64,000 bases of DNA from Burkholderia sp. Ax-1719 (GTDB taxonomy: Bacteria > Pseudomonadota > Gammaproteobacteria > Burkholderiales > Burkholderiaceae). Position numbers and translations under genes: made by a program. Positions 1 through 10,580 of this stretch are shown here, piece after piece (within the stretch, counting starts at the first letter, position 1; each line of letters starts with the position of its first letter). Location: contig NZ_VWWJ01000004.1 of NCBI RefSeq assembly GCF_011753055.1, positions 248,001-312,000 of the forward strand, written 5' to 3'. A model generated the notes under the pieces. It was not told where the DNA came from. It saw only the letters and a program-made list of their open reading frames with translations, and ran no database searches.

Positions 1-827
1 TCGACCTGCCGGTGCAGACGGGTACGGGCTCGACGGTGGCGCTGTCGTCGCTGGCGTCCACGCGCTGGACGCGCGGCCCCGTGATGCTCACCCGTTACAA
101 CGGCTATCCGTCGCTCGACGTGAGCGGGCGCGAATCGAGCGGCCACAGTTCCGGCGAAGCGATGGCCGAAATGGAACGGCTGGCCGCCGATCTGCCTTCG
201 GGCGTCGCCTATGAATGGACCGATACGGCGTTCGAACAGATCGAGGCCGCGCGCGATACGCCCTTGTTGCTGGGCCTCTCGGTGCTGGCGGTGTTCATGG
301 TGCTGGCAGCCCTGTACGAAAGCTGGATCACGCCCGCCGCGGTGCTGCTGGTGGTGCCGCTGGGCACGCTCGGCGCGGTCGTGGCGATGTTGATGCGGGG
401 CCTGCCCAACGACATCTACTTCAAGGTGGGGCTCGTGACGGTGGTCGGGCTGACGGCCAAGAACGCGATTCTGATCGTGCAGGCGGCGAACGCCAGGCGC
501 TTGCGCGGTCTGCGCGCGGGGCCGGCCGTGGTGGCCGCGTGCGCGGAGCGGCTCAGGCCGATCGTGATGACGTCGGCGGCCTTCGTGCTGGGCGTCGTGC
601 CGCTTGCGCTGTCGCACAGCGCGGGCGCGGAAAGCCGCCATTCGATCGGCACGGGCGTGCTTGGTGGCGTGCTGGCCGCGACGGCGCTTGGGCTCGTGTT
701 TGCGCCAGTGCTGTATTGCGCGGTGGCCTCGCGGCCGCCGAAGCGCATCGCGGGCAGATCGGGCGGGCTGCGCGGCAGACGCAGATCCGCGCGAGGCGAG
801 CCTGCGTTCGAGGAAAGTACGCAGTGA
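1..827 (+). CDS. RND multidrug efflux inner-membrane transporter, C-terminal part (gene starts before the window)
   Basis: This is the last ~275 residues of an AcrB/MexB-like HAE1 proton-driven drug exporter, the inner-membrane pump of a tripartite efflux complex. The frame is open to the left edge, so the start lies outside the window. Visible are the end of the second periplasmic porter loop, a membrane helix ending in ALYESW, and the conserved helix with the motif GLTAKNAILIV, near-identical to the GLSAKNAILIV of AcrB. Further hydrophobic helices follow, then a basic, Arg-rich cytoplasmic tail. It converges on the XRE regulator with 24 bp between stops. The family is certain; the substrate cannot be read from this part. 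Confidence 0.93.
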   Translation, partial: DLPVQTGTGSTVALSSLASTRWTRGPVMLTRYNGYPSLDVSGRESSGHSSGEAMAEMERLAADLPSGVAYEWTDTAFEQIEAARDTPLLLGLSVLAVFMVLAALYESWITPAAVLLVVPLGTLGAVVAMLMRGLPNDIYFKVGLVTVVGLTAKNAILIVQAANARRLRGLRAGPAVVAACAERLRPIVMTSAAFVLGVVPLALSHSAGAESRHSIGTGVLGGVLAATALGLVFAPVLYCAVASRPPKRIAGRSGGLRGRRRSARGEPAFEESTQ

Positions 828-851
828 GCGCAGTTCGCGCCGCGCGTGGAC

Positions 852-1424
852 TCAGAAAAGCCGTGGCGTGCCCACCCAGACCAGCACGGCTTCCTCGTCG
901 CGCGGGTTCGTCCAGCTGTGCGGCACCGTCGATTCGTAATGCGCGCTATCGCCCGCGCCCAGCACGAACGACTTGCCTTCCAGGGTGATCGTCACTTCGC
1001 CGCTGAGCACGTGGACGAATTCTTCGCCCGCGTGCGTGGTGACCTCGCTGCGCTGCTGGCCCGGCGGCAAGCGCACGAGAATCGCTTCGAGCTGGCGTCC
1101 GCCCGACTGGTTGGAAAGACGCGCGAACAGATTGGTCGAATCGGCGAAAGCGAAGTACTGCAGATCCTTGTGGCGGCGCACGCAGCCTTCTTCAGTGGGC
1201 GTATCGACGAAATAGCTGACCGGCACGCCCAGCGCCTTGGCGATACTTACCAGCGAGGTGATCGACGGGCTGGCGTGGTCGCGTTCGACCTGCGAGAGAA
1301 AGGGTTTGGAAAGCTGGGAGAGGGTCGCGACGTCGTCGAGCGTGCGGCCCTGGCGCTGGCGCAGCGACCGGATCTTGCTGCCGACGGAGACGACGTTCTG
1401 GGTTTCGACGGTTTTCGATGCCAT
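852..1424 (-). CDS. XRE-family transcriptional regulator with C-terminal cupin domain
   Basis: 190 aa. Residues ~14-70 form an XRE-type helix-turn-helix (GSKIRSLRQRQGRTLDDVA, then LSKPFLSQVERDHASPS). Residues ~110-185 form a cupin_2 barrel (GEEFVHVLSGEVTITLEG, then HYESTVPHSWTNP with the usual metal-site histidine). This is the PuuR/SutR-like architecture in which a small ligand bound in the cupin alters DNA binding. The target is not evident. The ~515 bp upstream hold clustered ATTCAT inverted repeats that may be its own operator. Likely roles are control of amine, amino-acid or sulfur metabolism or of the adjacent efflux pump, but none is shown by the sequence. Confidence 0.9.
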   Translation of the reverse strand: MASKTVETQNVVSVGSKIRSLRQRQGRTLDDVATLSQLSKPFLSQVERDHASPSITSLVSIAKALGVPVSYFVDTPTEEGCVRRHKDLQYFAFADSTNLFARLSNQSGGRQLEAILVRLPPGQQRSEVTTHAGEEFVHVLSGEVTITLEGKSFVLGAGDSAHYESTVPHSWTNPRDEEAVLVWVGTPRLF

Positions 1425-1939
1425 GGTTAAAGGCTGGTCTTTTGTATTGGAAGCGCGGGTTTCGCACCGGCATCGATCACTGCATGCGGAGCGAATTCAT
1501 CTGATGAATGCCGGTATTCAACATTCATTTAAAGCCAGGTCTCCATTAGGCGCTTTTCCACCGATTCAGGCCATTCACGTGCGCGCTAATCCCCGTGCGG
1601 CGCGACGCGTTTGTTTCGGTGTCCAGGTTATCTGTTTTGTTAAAAGGCCACTGATAATAGCATTACCAATAAGTTCGCAGAAAAGTGCATGATCGGGCCG
1701 ATGGCGTCAGGGGATTATCTGAATGCGTATCGAATGCAAGTGGAAATGGAAAATATTACGAAATATATCGGACAGCAGAATTCAGAAAGTTGAAGTCATA
1801 GTTTGAATGGTGGTCGCGCTGGCTAATTCGGTGCATTTATCGATCACCGTGAAGGCGCATCGCGAAGTGGGGTCGCCCTGATAGTCCGAACCGCACGGCG
1901 CGGTTATGCTTCGATACCGTCCAATTTTCGGAGCGTCCC
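1425..1939. other. Long intergenic region, relatively AT-rich
   Basis: 515 bp between the divergent XRE-cupin regulator and the GDSL hydrolase. I see no convincing gene. Base composition is clearly more AT-rich than the flanking genes from about 1480 to 1800. The inverted-repeat cluster at 1495-1528 is the only structure I can define; promoters for both flanking genes must lie here. Confidence 0.6.
1495..1528. promoter_or_regulatory. Overlapping ATTCAT inverted repeats, candidate operator of the XRE-cupin regulator
   Basis: A perfect 15-bp palindrome, ATTCATC-T-GATGAAT, occupies 1495-1509. Its right arm is reused as ATGAATG (1504-1510) facing CATTCAT (1522-1528). This gives three ATTCAT half-sites 70-105 bp upstream of the regulator start, a position typical of autoregulation. 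Binding is inferred, not shown. Confidence 0.4.
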
Positions 1940-3007
1940 ATGCAGACAGTCCGTCGTTTCGCGTTCCTTGCGCTGGCAGCCGGTGTCATGAGCCTGTCCT
2001 TCACGTCGAACGCATCGGCGGATTCGTCCGCGTTGCCACAAGGCCGCTATCAGGTCGTTTCGTTCGGCGACAGTCTTTCGGACGTCGGCACGTACGCCTA
2101 TGCCCGCCAGTTTGGCGGCGGCACCTACACCACCAATCCAGGCGCGATTTCCGTCGCACGCGTTGCTCAACACTTTGGATCGAGTCTCACGCCCGCGCTG
2201 ACGGGCGGCTTCGGCCAGCCGAGCGTGGTTCAAGCAGACGGATTCGGCTATGCGCAAGGGGGCGCGCGCGTCGCCGCGCCGCCGAACCCCGGCGATGCGA
2301 CCGGCGACACCGGAGAACTGCAGACGCCACTGACCTCGCAAGTTTCGGCCTATCTTCAGAGCCATACGCGTTTCAACGCCCAGCAACTCGTGTTGATGCA
2401 GGGCGGGGCGAACGACTTGCAGGATGCCTATGCGGCATGGGCGGGCATGGTGGCGAATGGCGGCGATCCCAACGCGTCCTTGCAGGCTGTTCTGCCGTCA
2501 CTGAAGCAGGCGGCGCAGCAATTGGGGGAACTGGTGCACAACGTGCAACAGCACGGCGCGACCCATATCGTGGTGCAGAACGTGCCGGATATCAGCAAGG
2601 CGCCGATTGCCAACCTGCTCGATCAACAACTGCCGGGCTCCACCAAAGTGCTTCGGCGCATGGCTCAGGCGTTCAACGGCGCGCTGGACGACGCGCTGCC
2701 TGCGTCGCCGGCCGTGCTGCGCATCGACGCTTTCACGTTTATCGACGAGGTCGCGAAGAACTATCGGCAACTGGGCTTTCGCTTCGACGGCAGTGTCGGC
2801 GCCAACGTAGCCTGTGCGCCTGCCAGCCTGCCCACGGCATTTCAGGCCGACGACGCCAGCGCGCTTTTCTGTTCGCCCGCGACCTACGTCTCACCGCATG
2901 CCGACGATATCTATATGTTTGCCGACGCTTATCACCCGAGCACGCATCTTCAACAGGTCATCGCGGATTATGTGGTGGCCCAGATCGACGCGTGGTTGCG
3001 CAAATAG
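1940..3007 (+). CDS. Secreted SGNH/GDSL-family lipase or esterase
   Basis: 355 aa with an N-terminal signal peptide (cleavage probably after ASA, residue 27). Block I is SFGDSLSDVGTY with nucleophile Ser45, block III has the GGANDLQDA motif, and block V DAYHPSTH supplies Asp329 and His332 of the catalytic triad. These are the hallmarks of SGNH hydrolases that cleave acyl esters of lipids or small esters outside the cytoplasm. The length equals the passenger domain of EstA-type autotransporters, but no beta-barrel follows, so the enzyme is probably periplasmic or secreted. It sits alone, with ~500 bp of non-coding DNA upstream. Confidence 0.88.
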   Translation: MQTVRRFAFLALAAGVMSLSFTSNASADSSALPQGRYQVVSFGDSLSDVGTYAYARQFGGGTYTTNPGAISVARVAQHFGSSLTPALTGGFGQPSVVQADGFGYAQGGARVAAPPNPGDATGDTGELQTPLTSQVSAYLQSHTRFNAQQLVLMQGGANDLQDAYAAWAGMVANGGDPNASLQAVLPSLKQAAQQLGELVHNVQQHGATHIVVQNVPDISKAPIANLLDQQLPGSTKVLRRMAQAFNGALDDALPASPAVLRIDAFTFIDEVAKNYRQLGFRFDGSVGANVACAPASLPTAFQADDASALFCSPATYVSPHADDIYMFADAYHPSTHLQQVIADYVVAQIDAWLRK

Positions 3008-3087
3008 CCGGAAAATAGCGCGGAAGGACGGGGCGGGCCCGTTCTAGCCCGCTGTTAGAATGGCTCCCTTTTTTGTGGGAGAGGCAA

Positions 3088-3405
3088 ATGTCCTGGTTCA
3101 TTTACGAAGTGCCCGAATTCAACGAAGACGCGGCGCGCATCGAACCTTTCAGCGATTTGCGCAGCCGCGTCGTCAAGGTCAGCGGGCAGGCAATGGCCGA
3201 CGAACTGGAGAGCGTGCGCGAGAACGCGGCAGCGACGGCGAACACGCCCGCACATGCGCTGCGCGGGGCGGAAAATCCGCACGTTTTCCCGATTCCGTAT
3301 GCCGACTCGATGATTCTGGTCGGCTTCATTTTCGAACTGGCGCGAGAAGGGCGACAACTGGTGGTGTCGCCCGTGGAAATGCCCTGGCTCAAAGACGCCG
3401 TTTAA
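3088..3405 (+). CDS. Hypothetical protein, small and soluble
   Basis: 105 aa, not recognised. I chose the ATG at 3088 (MSWFIYEVPEF) because a strong purine-rich ribosome site (gggagagg) lies just before it; an in-frame TTG at 3073 is less likely. The protein is acidic with no signal peptide or membrane helix. Its C-terminal half has a hydrophobic strand pattern (SMILVGFIFEL, then QLVVSPVEMPWL). Its stop codon overlaps the stop of the convergent gene in a shared TTAA. Confidence 0.6.
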   Translation: MSWFIYEVPEFNEDAARIEPFSDLRSRVVKVSGQAMADELESVRENAAATANTPAHALRGAENPHVFPIPYADSMILVGFIFELAREGRQLVVSPVEMPWLKDAV

Positions 3406-4055
3406 GCGGCGAGATTGTCTTCGCAATCTTTCCAGTAGCGCAGCGGATCCTGATGTTGCGGGTAGTGGGCGTCGAGCCACACGGACAGCTTGTGCCAGTC
3501 CGGATGATGCGTCCCCGTCTTTGCCGACCAGGTTGAGGATCGCTCCAGAATCCGGTTGTTTTCGCGGTCGCGCACGATGAGACTGCCCAGCCCGCTGGTG
3601 CTGTTCGCCTGCGCTTCGAGTTGGTATCGGGGCAGGATTCTGATTTCGGCGTCTTCGGCCCAGCCGTAGAGTGCGCGAACCACGCCAGCGGCATCGCGCA
3701 ATTCGATCGGGCCGGTCTGCGGGCGAACCGCCGACCAGCCTTCCGGGAATTCGGCAACGATCTCATTGTTGCCTTCCCGCACCCACTTCATCCGCCACGC
3801 GCGCGCCATCGCCTCGCGCATTGCCGATACCGACTTGTAGCCAGCGGGCAGTTCGATCCCCACTGGGAGCGTGATGAGATTGTCTTTCCAGAGCCGGGAT
3901 TCGTCGTCGGGGAGCGGGGGGCGTTTCACCTCTGCGAAAGGCGAGGCTTCGAACGGGTTCTCGGGCCGGCTCGACGTTTTTACGCTCGTAGCGGGTAGCC
4001 CTTCGAAGAGCCGTTCGGCATCCAGACGCGTGAGTTTCGGTTTTGTTTTCTTCAT
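3402..4055 (-). CDS. Hypothetical protein, co-transcribed with SUI1 factor gene
   Basis: 217 aa, not recognised. Lys/Arg-rich N-terminus (MKKTKPKLTRLDAERLF), no signal peptide or membrane helix, several Trp residues, and a C-terminal stretch rich in Trp, His and Tyr (HHPDWHKLSVWLDAHYPQH). The gene begins 10 bp after the SUI1/YciH gene stops, so the two are probably one transcript. A cytoplasmic protein, perhaps RNA- or nucleotide-related given the neighbour, is inference only. Confidence 0.6.
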   Translation of the reverse strand: MKKTKPKLTRLDAERLFEGLPATSVKTSSRPENPFEASPFAEVKRPPLPDDESRLWKDNLITLPVGIELPAGYKSVSAMREAMARAWRMKWVREGNNEIVAEFPEGWSAVRPQTGPIELRDAAGVVRALYGWAEDAEIRILPRYQLEAQANSTSGLGSLIVRDRENNRILERSSTWSAKTGTHHPDWHKLSVWLDAHYPQHQDPLRYWKDCEDNLAA

Positions 4056-4065
4056 GTGTTCCTCT

Positions 4066-4428
4066 TCAGCCGCCGGCCCGCTTCACGCTATGGCCGGCTT
4101 TTTTGAGCGCGTCCATGACGCGCTCGCAATGGTCGCCCTGGACTTCGATCACGCCATCCTTGACCGTACCGCCCGATCCACAGGCCGTCCGTAATTGTTT
4201 GCCCAACACGGCCAGCGCGTCGGGATCGAGCGCCAGGCCTTTGACGATGGTGACGCTTTTGCCGCCCCGGCCCTTGGTCTCGCGAGAAACACGGGCGATG
4301 CCGTCGCCTGCCGGGCGCGCCCTGGCGATCGCCTTGCAGACGCATTCCGCGAGCGTGCGCCTGCATTCGGGGCACATGCGGCCGCCGTCCGTCGAATAGA
4401 CGAGGCCGCTCTTTGAACTGCTATTCAT
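4066..4428 (-). CDS. yciH: SUI1-family translation factor (YciH-like)
   Basis: 120 aa, a bacterial homologue of eukaryotic eIF1. In E. coli YciH influences fidelity of initiation and represses translation of a subset of mRNAs under stress. The core is recognisable: GRGGKSVTIVKGL, LGKQLRTACGSGGTVKDGVIEVQGDH, and a C-terminal KKAGHSVKRAGG. An N-terminal Cys cluster (CPECRRTLAECVC) is typical of YciH. I start at the ATG at 4428 (MNSSSKSGLVYSTDGG), which matches family N-termini, instead of an ATG eight codons earlier. Confidence 0.92.
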   Translation of the reverse strand: MNSSSKSGLVYSTDGGRMCPECRRTLAECVCKAIARARPAGDGIARVSRETKGRGGKSVTIVKGLALDPDALAVLGKQLRTACGSGGTVKDGVIEVQGDHCERVMDALKKAGHSVKRAGG

Positions 4429-4548
4429 GATTGGGTGACCTGGAGCTTTCAAAGCCGATAATCGGCGAGTTTAGCCGACGGCGCCTGTTATACCGCCATC
4501 GGGAGCCCGTGCAAGCGCCCGCTTCGCGTCCGCTTGCCAATCTCGTGC

Positions 4549-5121
4549 TTATTTTCGCTTCGGCTTGCTGCGTTCCGGACTGCGCGTGCGAAGTGGCTTC
4601 TGCAGCGCAGTTTGCGCTTCCTTCAAGAGTTCGAGCCAGTTTTCCTCGTAACGAACTCCGGCGCGCAAAACCAGATGGTGCAGGGCGGACTCACGATCCT
4701 GCGGCTCGGTGGGAAAGTCTTTCTGCTCGATTTCGCGGTAGAGCGCGAGTTTCGCTTCATGCAGGCCAATACGTCGGCGTATTTCTTCGTCCAGTCCGGT
4801 CGGCCCGACCGCGGCTTCGGCGCGCAGGCGAACCATGAACTCATCGCGCAGTGCGGCTGGCTCATCTTCCTGTGCGACCCAGCTCCTCAACTCATCGCGT
4901 CCGGCCGCCAGGATCCGGTATGCGCGTTTGCGCCCTCGGGTGGATTCCTCCGGGAGCGATTCGATCAGACCCGCTTCCTCCAGACGCGCCAGTTCCCGAT
5001 AGATCTGCTGATGGGTAGCGTGCCAGAAATAGCCGATCGAGCGGTCGAAGCGGGCGGCCAGTTCCGATCCGGAGCAGGACCGTTCGACCAGCGCGGTGAG
5101 TAAGGCATGCGGAAGCGACAT
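4549..5121 (-). CDS. PadR-family transcriptional repressor, divergent from fadH
   Basis: 190 aa. Residues 1-75 form a PadR winged helix (LPHALLTALVERSCSGSELAARF, then HATHQQIYRELARLEEAGLIES with the usual RGRKRAYRIL wing). The C-terminal half is the helical Vir_act_alpha_C dimerisation domain (YREIEQ, then LVLRAGVRYEENWL). A Lys/Arg-rich tail follows. PadR proteins repress a neighbouring gene until an aromatic or acyl ligand binds. Two ATGCAAC-N2-GTTGCAT palindromes in the 146-bp gap to fadH are the obvious operators, so this gene most likely controls fadH and the NTF2-like gene after it. Confidence 0.9.
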   Translation of the reverse strand: MSLPHALLTALVERSCSGSELAARFDRSIGYFWHATHQQIYRELARLEEAGLIESLPEESTRGRKRAYRILAAGRDELRSWVAQEDEPAALRDEFMVRLRAEAAVGPTGLDEEIRRRIGLHEAKLALYREIEQKDFPTEPQDRESALHHLVLRAGVRYEENWLELLKEAQTALQKPLRTRSPERSKPKRK

Positions 5122-5177
5122 CGATGCAGATCAGTTGGCGAATCGGCCTGACAAGCAGGCCAGCAATGGACGAGTAG

Positions 5178-7292
<2,115 letters not shown>

Positions 7293-7328
7293 ACGCGAAG
7301 TCATCCTCACATTCAATCCGGAGTCCGT

Positions 7329-7763
7329 ATGAATGACGCAGCACTGAATCTGCCGCCCGCCGTGGCGCGCTCCCTCGCGATCTGGCATGAACTCGTGGCC
7401 AGCAAGGATCTGGGCAAGCTGGAGTCGATTGTTCACCCCGATGCTGTTTTTCGCTCGCCGATGGCATTCAAGCCGTACGGTCCCGCGCCCGCCTTGCTGA
7501 TGGCGTTGCGCACGGTGATCACGATTTTCGAGGACTTTACCTATCACCGCCAGTTCAGCAGCGCCGATGGCCACGACATCGTGCTGGAATTTAGCGCGAC
7601 GGTACAGGACAAGCAGCTCAAGGGCATCGACATGATCCGCTTCGACGAAACAGGGCGCATTGTCGAGTTCGAGGTGATGATTCGCCCGTTCAATGCGCTG
7701 CAGGTGCTGGGCGCGGAAATGGGCGCCCGCCTTGCGCAGTTTCTGCCGGCGTATAAGGTTTAA
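7329..7763 (+). CDS. NTF2-like / SnoaL-like small protein
   Basis: 144 aa with the NTF2 fold pattern: an N-terminal helix (ARSLAIWHELVASKDLGKLESIVHPDAVFRSP) followed by a curved sheet (YHRQFSSADGHDIVLEFSATV; IDMIRFDETGRIVEFEVMIRPFNALQ). Such proteins are small-molecule-binding or isomerase-like accessory enzymes. It lies 36 bp after fadH with its own ribosome site (ccggagt) and probably shares the fadH transcript, suggesting a role with acyl-CoA or aromatic substrates. The specific activity is unknown. Confidence 0.8.
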   Translation: MNDAALNLPPAVARSLAIWHELVASKDLGKLESIVHPDAVFRSPMAFKPYGPAPALLMALRTVITIFEDFTYHRQFSSADGHDIVLEFSATVQDKQLKGIDMIRFDETGRIVEFEVMIRPFNALQVLGAEMGARLAQFLPAYKV

Positions 7764-7784
7764 GCGAGGCCTTTAAAAGCAGCG

Positions 7785-8780
7785 TTACGCGTGCGGTTGC
7801 TGAAGCCACGCGCGCGCGTGCGTATCCGTGGTGGTGAAAGACCACTGCAGATCGAAGGGCGCATTCGCTACGCCGTATTGCTGCGTGAGCCGACCGGTTG
7901 CGTGGACCGTATAGGTCGTTTGCGGGCGCAATGGCGAGAACGGCGTGCAGACGGCCGTGTTGCGCCCGACATCGGCGGCGGTCAGCGGCGCGATCTGGCA
8001 GCGCACTTTTTTGCCGTGGCCGTCGCGCAGCTCGAAGGTGGCAAGTTCGATGTGTGCGTTGGTGCCGCCCGAGAGCGTGATGGGGTAGCCGAGCACCGCA
8101 CCCCGATAGCGTGTGTCGGGGCCCATCGGGTCGGGCTGTTCGATATCCTGCCACGCGAGCGGCGCGTCCTTCTGCCCGTCATAGGGGTAGGCCACGAGTT
8201 CGGTCGCGCCGATGGCGGGCTGCGGGTCCGCGAAATCGACCACGATGATCTGGCTTTTGCCGGAAGCCACCGCTTCGCCAGCACGGGCCCAGTCGTACAG
8301 CATCGCGCCGCGATGGTAGGGCGAATCAAAAATCTCCGCCATCGGCAGTTGCGGCGCACGCTGTCCGCCGTAGACGGCGAACACTTCGCTGGCGCCCGCG
8401 GTCTGCGTATGCAAACGTACGCGCGCGGTCACGTCGGCGGCGGAAAAGCCCGGCAAGCCGGCGTTTTCCTCGTGGCCCGTCGCGCGATTCGTCTCCAGAT
8501 AAGAAGCGTGGGCGGCCGCCGCCTTGGCGACCAGCGGATCCGCTGCGAGCGCCCCCAGACCGAGTTCCGCGCGCCGTGCGTTGAGGTAGGCGATCGCGGA
8601 CGTTTCATCCTTGCTCGCCAGTTCGGCGATGGCCGCGTTGCCGGGCGCGGCGTGCAAGGTGATACGCGGCCCGGTGTACGGCGGCGCGGATGCCTGATGC
8701 ACGGCGGGCTTGCTCGCACATCCGGCGAACTGCGCGAGGGCGAGGGAAATCAGGGCGGTGGAAAGCGGCAGGCGATACAT
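7785..8780 (-). CDS. CAP (SCP-like) domain lipoprotein
   Basis: 331 aa. A type II signal peptide ends in the lipobox FAGC, so Cys21 is probably acylated. Residues ~60-200 form a CAP/SCP-PR1 domain: AIAYLNARRAELGLGALAADPLVAKAA with ASYLETNRATGHEE supplying the usual His/Glu, and FDSPYHRGAMLYDW. The C-terminal third is beta-rich and Ig-like (TTYTVHATGRL; FDLQWSFTTTD). CAP proteins are extracytoplasmic with varied lipid-binding or protease-related roles. It is convergent with the NTF2-like gene (21-bp gap) and likely outer-membrane anchored. Confidence 0.85.
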   Translation of the reverse strand: MYRLPLSTALISLALAQFAGCASKPAVHQASAPPYTGPRITLHAAPGNAAIAELASKDETSAIAYLNARRAELGLGALAADPLVAKAAAAHASYLETNRATGHEENAGLPGFSAADVTARVRLHTQTAGASEVFAVYGGQRAPQLPMAEIFDSPYHRGAMLYDWARAGEAVASGKSQIIVVDFADPQPAIGATELVAYPYDGQKDAPLAWQDIEQPDPMGPDTRYRGAVLGYPITLSGGTNAHIELATFELRDGHGKKVRCQIAPLTAADVGRNTAVCTPFSPLRPQTTYTVHATGRLTQQYGVANAPFDLQWSFTTTDTHARAWLQQPHA

Positions 8781-8854
8781 CGATTCTTCAGATCATTTCG
8801 ACGCTTTGGGCGTCCTTGACTACTTATCGGCACAAAAGCCCGCGATTGTAGGGC

Positions 8855-10423
8855 ATGGCAAGCGGGTTGACTTGCCTCGCCGGCACGAACAGACTCTGCT
8901 CACCATCGATCTGCACGGGAGCGGACTTGGCCCACCCCGATCTTCTCGATCGCGCCCCGAAGGCCGCGCGCGTGATCGCCGCGCAGGCCAGCCCGTGCGA
9001 CAAGCTCGTTATCCACGCGCAACCCACCAGCGTCGATCGCCCGTGCCGGCACAAGCGCCTCGCGCTCGCCGCGACCATCCTCGGGTCGAGCATGGCTTTT
9101 ATCGACGGCTCCGTTGTCAATGTTGCGTTGCCGTCGATTCAGCGCGAACTGGGCGCGAGCGTCGCGGCAATGCAGTGGGTCGTCGATGCGTATCTGCTGT
9201 TTCTGGGCTCGCTGGTGCTGGTTGGCGGGTCGATGGGCGACCGGCTCGGGCGTCGTACCGTGTTTATTGCGGGCATCGCGCTCTTTACACTGGCGTCGGC
9301 CGCGTGCGGATTCGCGCCGGACGCGGCCGCGCTGATCGCCGCGCGCGCAGTGCAGGGCATCGGCGCGGCGCTGCTCGTGCCCAGCAGTCTCTCGATCATC
9401 GGCGCGGTATTCGACGATGCTTCGCGTGGCCGCGCGATTGGCACCTGGGCGGGCGTGGGCGCGATCACCTCGGCGGTGGGGCCGGTCGCGGGCGGCTGGC
9501 TCGTCGACGCGTTTTCGTGGCGCGCGATCTTTTTTCTGAACGTGCCGCTCGCCGCGCTGACGATCGTGCTGGCCTTGGCGTCGGTGCCCAACAGCCACAA
9601 GCTGGGCGCGCCGCGACAACTCGACTGGCCCGGCGCGATTACCGCCGCCGCCGGGCTGGCGTCGCTCACATTCGGGCTGACGGAGGCATCGGCGCGCGGC
9701 TTTGCACATCCGCTGGTGCTCGGCGCAATCGGTGCGGGCGTGCTCGTGCTTGCCGCTTTCGTGGCGATCGAATCGCGCAGCGCCAACCCCATGATGCCGC
9801 TCGACGTGTTTCACTCGCGCGATTTCACCGCCGCCAATCTCGTCACGCTGCTGCTTTACTTCGGGCTGGGCGGGGCATTCTTTTTCCTGCCGTTCGCGCT
9901 GATTCGCGCCCTGGGCTTTAGCGCGACCGATGCGGGCGCGGCGCTGCTGCCGGTGCCCGTCGCGATCGGTTTGCTATCGCGTTTCACAGGCGGCCTGACG
10001 AACCGTTTCGGTTCGCGTGCGTTGTTGACGGCCGGGCCTGGCATCGCGGGCATCGGCTTCGCGTTGCTGTCGTTGCCGTTCGTACGCGCAGGGTATTGGG
10101 CAGGATTTTTCCCCGCGCTCGTCGTGTTAGGGCTGGGCATGACGATCACGGTTGCGCCGCTGACGACGGTGGTGATGGGCGCGGTGTCGAGCGAGCGCAC
10201 CGGCGTCGCCTCCGGTATCAACAATGCTGTGGCGCGTGTGGCGGGGCTGCTGGCGATTGCGGTGCTGGGCATCGTGTTCGTGTGGACGCTCGCGTCCCGC
10301 TCCGATGCTGACGCCATCCTCGCGGCGATGCGCGCGGTTGCGCTCGTCTGCGCCGCGTGTGCATTCGCCGCTGCCGCGATTGCGGCGTTCCTGATGCATC
10401 CGCAACACGCTTCCCGACAGTGA
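8855..10423 (+). CDS. DHA2-family MFS drug exporter (EmrB/QacA type)
   Basis: Up to 522 aa. Proton-antiport exporter of the DHA2 subfamily, which has 14 membrane helices. Motifs: helix 1 motif D1 ([25 protein letters not shown]), motif [12 protein letters not shown], motif [22 protein letters not shown], motif [24 protein letters not shown]. The first ~60 codons look unlike a transporter terminus; a GTG at 8972 or another downstream codon may be the real start, though the PCDK...CRHKR segment just before helix 1 looks genuine. No membrane-fusion partner is adjacent. Substrate unknown. Confidence 0.9.
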   Translation: MASGLTCLAGTNRLCSPSICTGADLAHPDLLDRAPKAARVIAAQASPCDKLVIHAQPTSVDRPCRHKRLALAATILGSSMAFIDGSVVNVALPSIQRELGASVAAMQWVVDAYLLFLGSLVLVGGSMGDRLGRRTVFIAGIALFTLASAACGFAPDAAALIAARAVQGIGAALLVPSSLSIIGAVFDDASRGRAIGTWAGVGAITSAVGPVAGGWLVDAFSWRAIFFLNVPLAALTIVLALASVPNSHKLGAPRQLDWPGAITAAAGLASLTFGLTEASARGFAHPLVLGAIGAGVLVLAAFVAIESRSANPMMPLDVFHSRDFTAANLVTLLLYFGLGGAFFFLPFALIRALGFSATDAGAALLPVPVAIGLLSRFTGGLTNRFGSRALLTAGPGIAGIGFALLSLPFVRAGYWAGFFPALVVLGLGMTITVAPLTTVVMGAVSSERTGVASGINNAVARVAGLLAIAVLGIVFVWTLASRSDADAILAAMRAVALVCAACAFAAAAIAAFLMHPQHASRQ

Positions 10424-10474
10424 TGCGTCAGACTGCTGTAGCCAAAACGAAAACTATCAGGCCAGCCGATGTTT

Positions 10475-10497
10475 GAAATCGCGAATTGCGAGTTTTC
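10475..10497. promoter_or_regulatory. Imperfect palindrome upstream of soeABC
   Basis: GAAA-TCGC-GAATT-GCGA-G-TTTTC is a dyad with TCGC/GCGA and GAAA/TTTC arms and one bulged base. It lies ~85-105 bp before the soeA start in a 157-bp gap that must hold the operon promoter. Candidate operator or activator site; no regulator can be assigned. Confidence 0.35.
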
Positions 10498-10580
10498 TTA
10501 TGTGCCGCGCGTTTATACGATATTGAGTGCCGGCACAGCGTTCACGTAGCCAGCCCCGCGCAAGCGCATCTGGAGGAGCG

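Noticed and set aside
1906..3018. 370-codon frame overlapping the GDSL hydrolase in another phase
   Set aside because: The phase at 1940 carries the signal peptide and catalytic motifs; this one is Arg-rich nonsense.
3033..3052. GCGGGC/GCCCGC hairpin after the GDSL gene as a terminator
   Set aside because: Six-bp stem, 8-nt loop and no T-tract; too weak to support.
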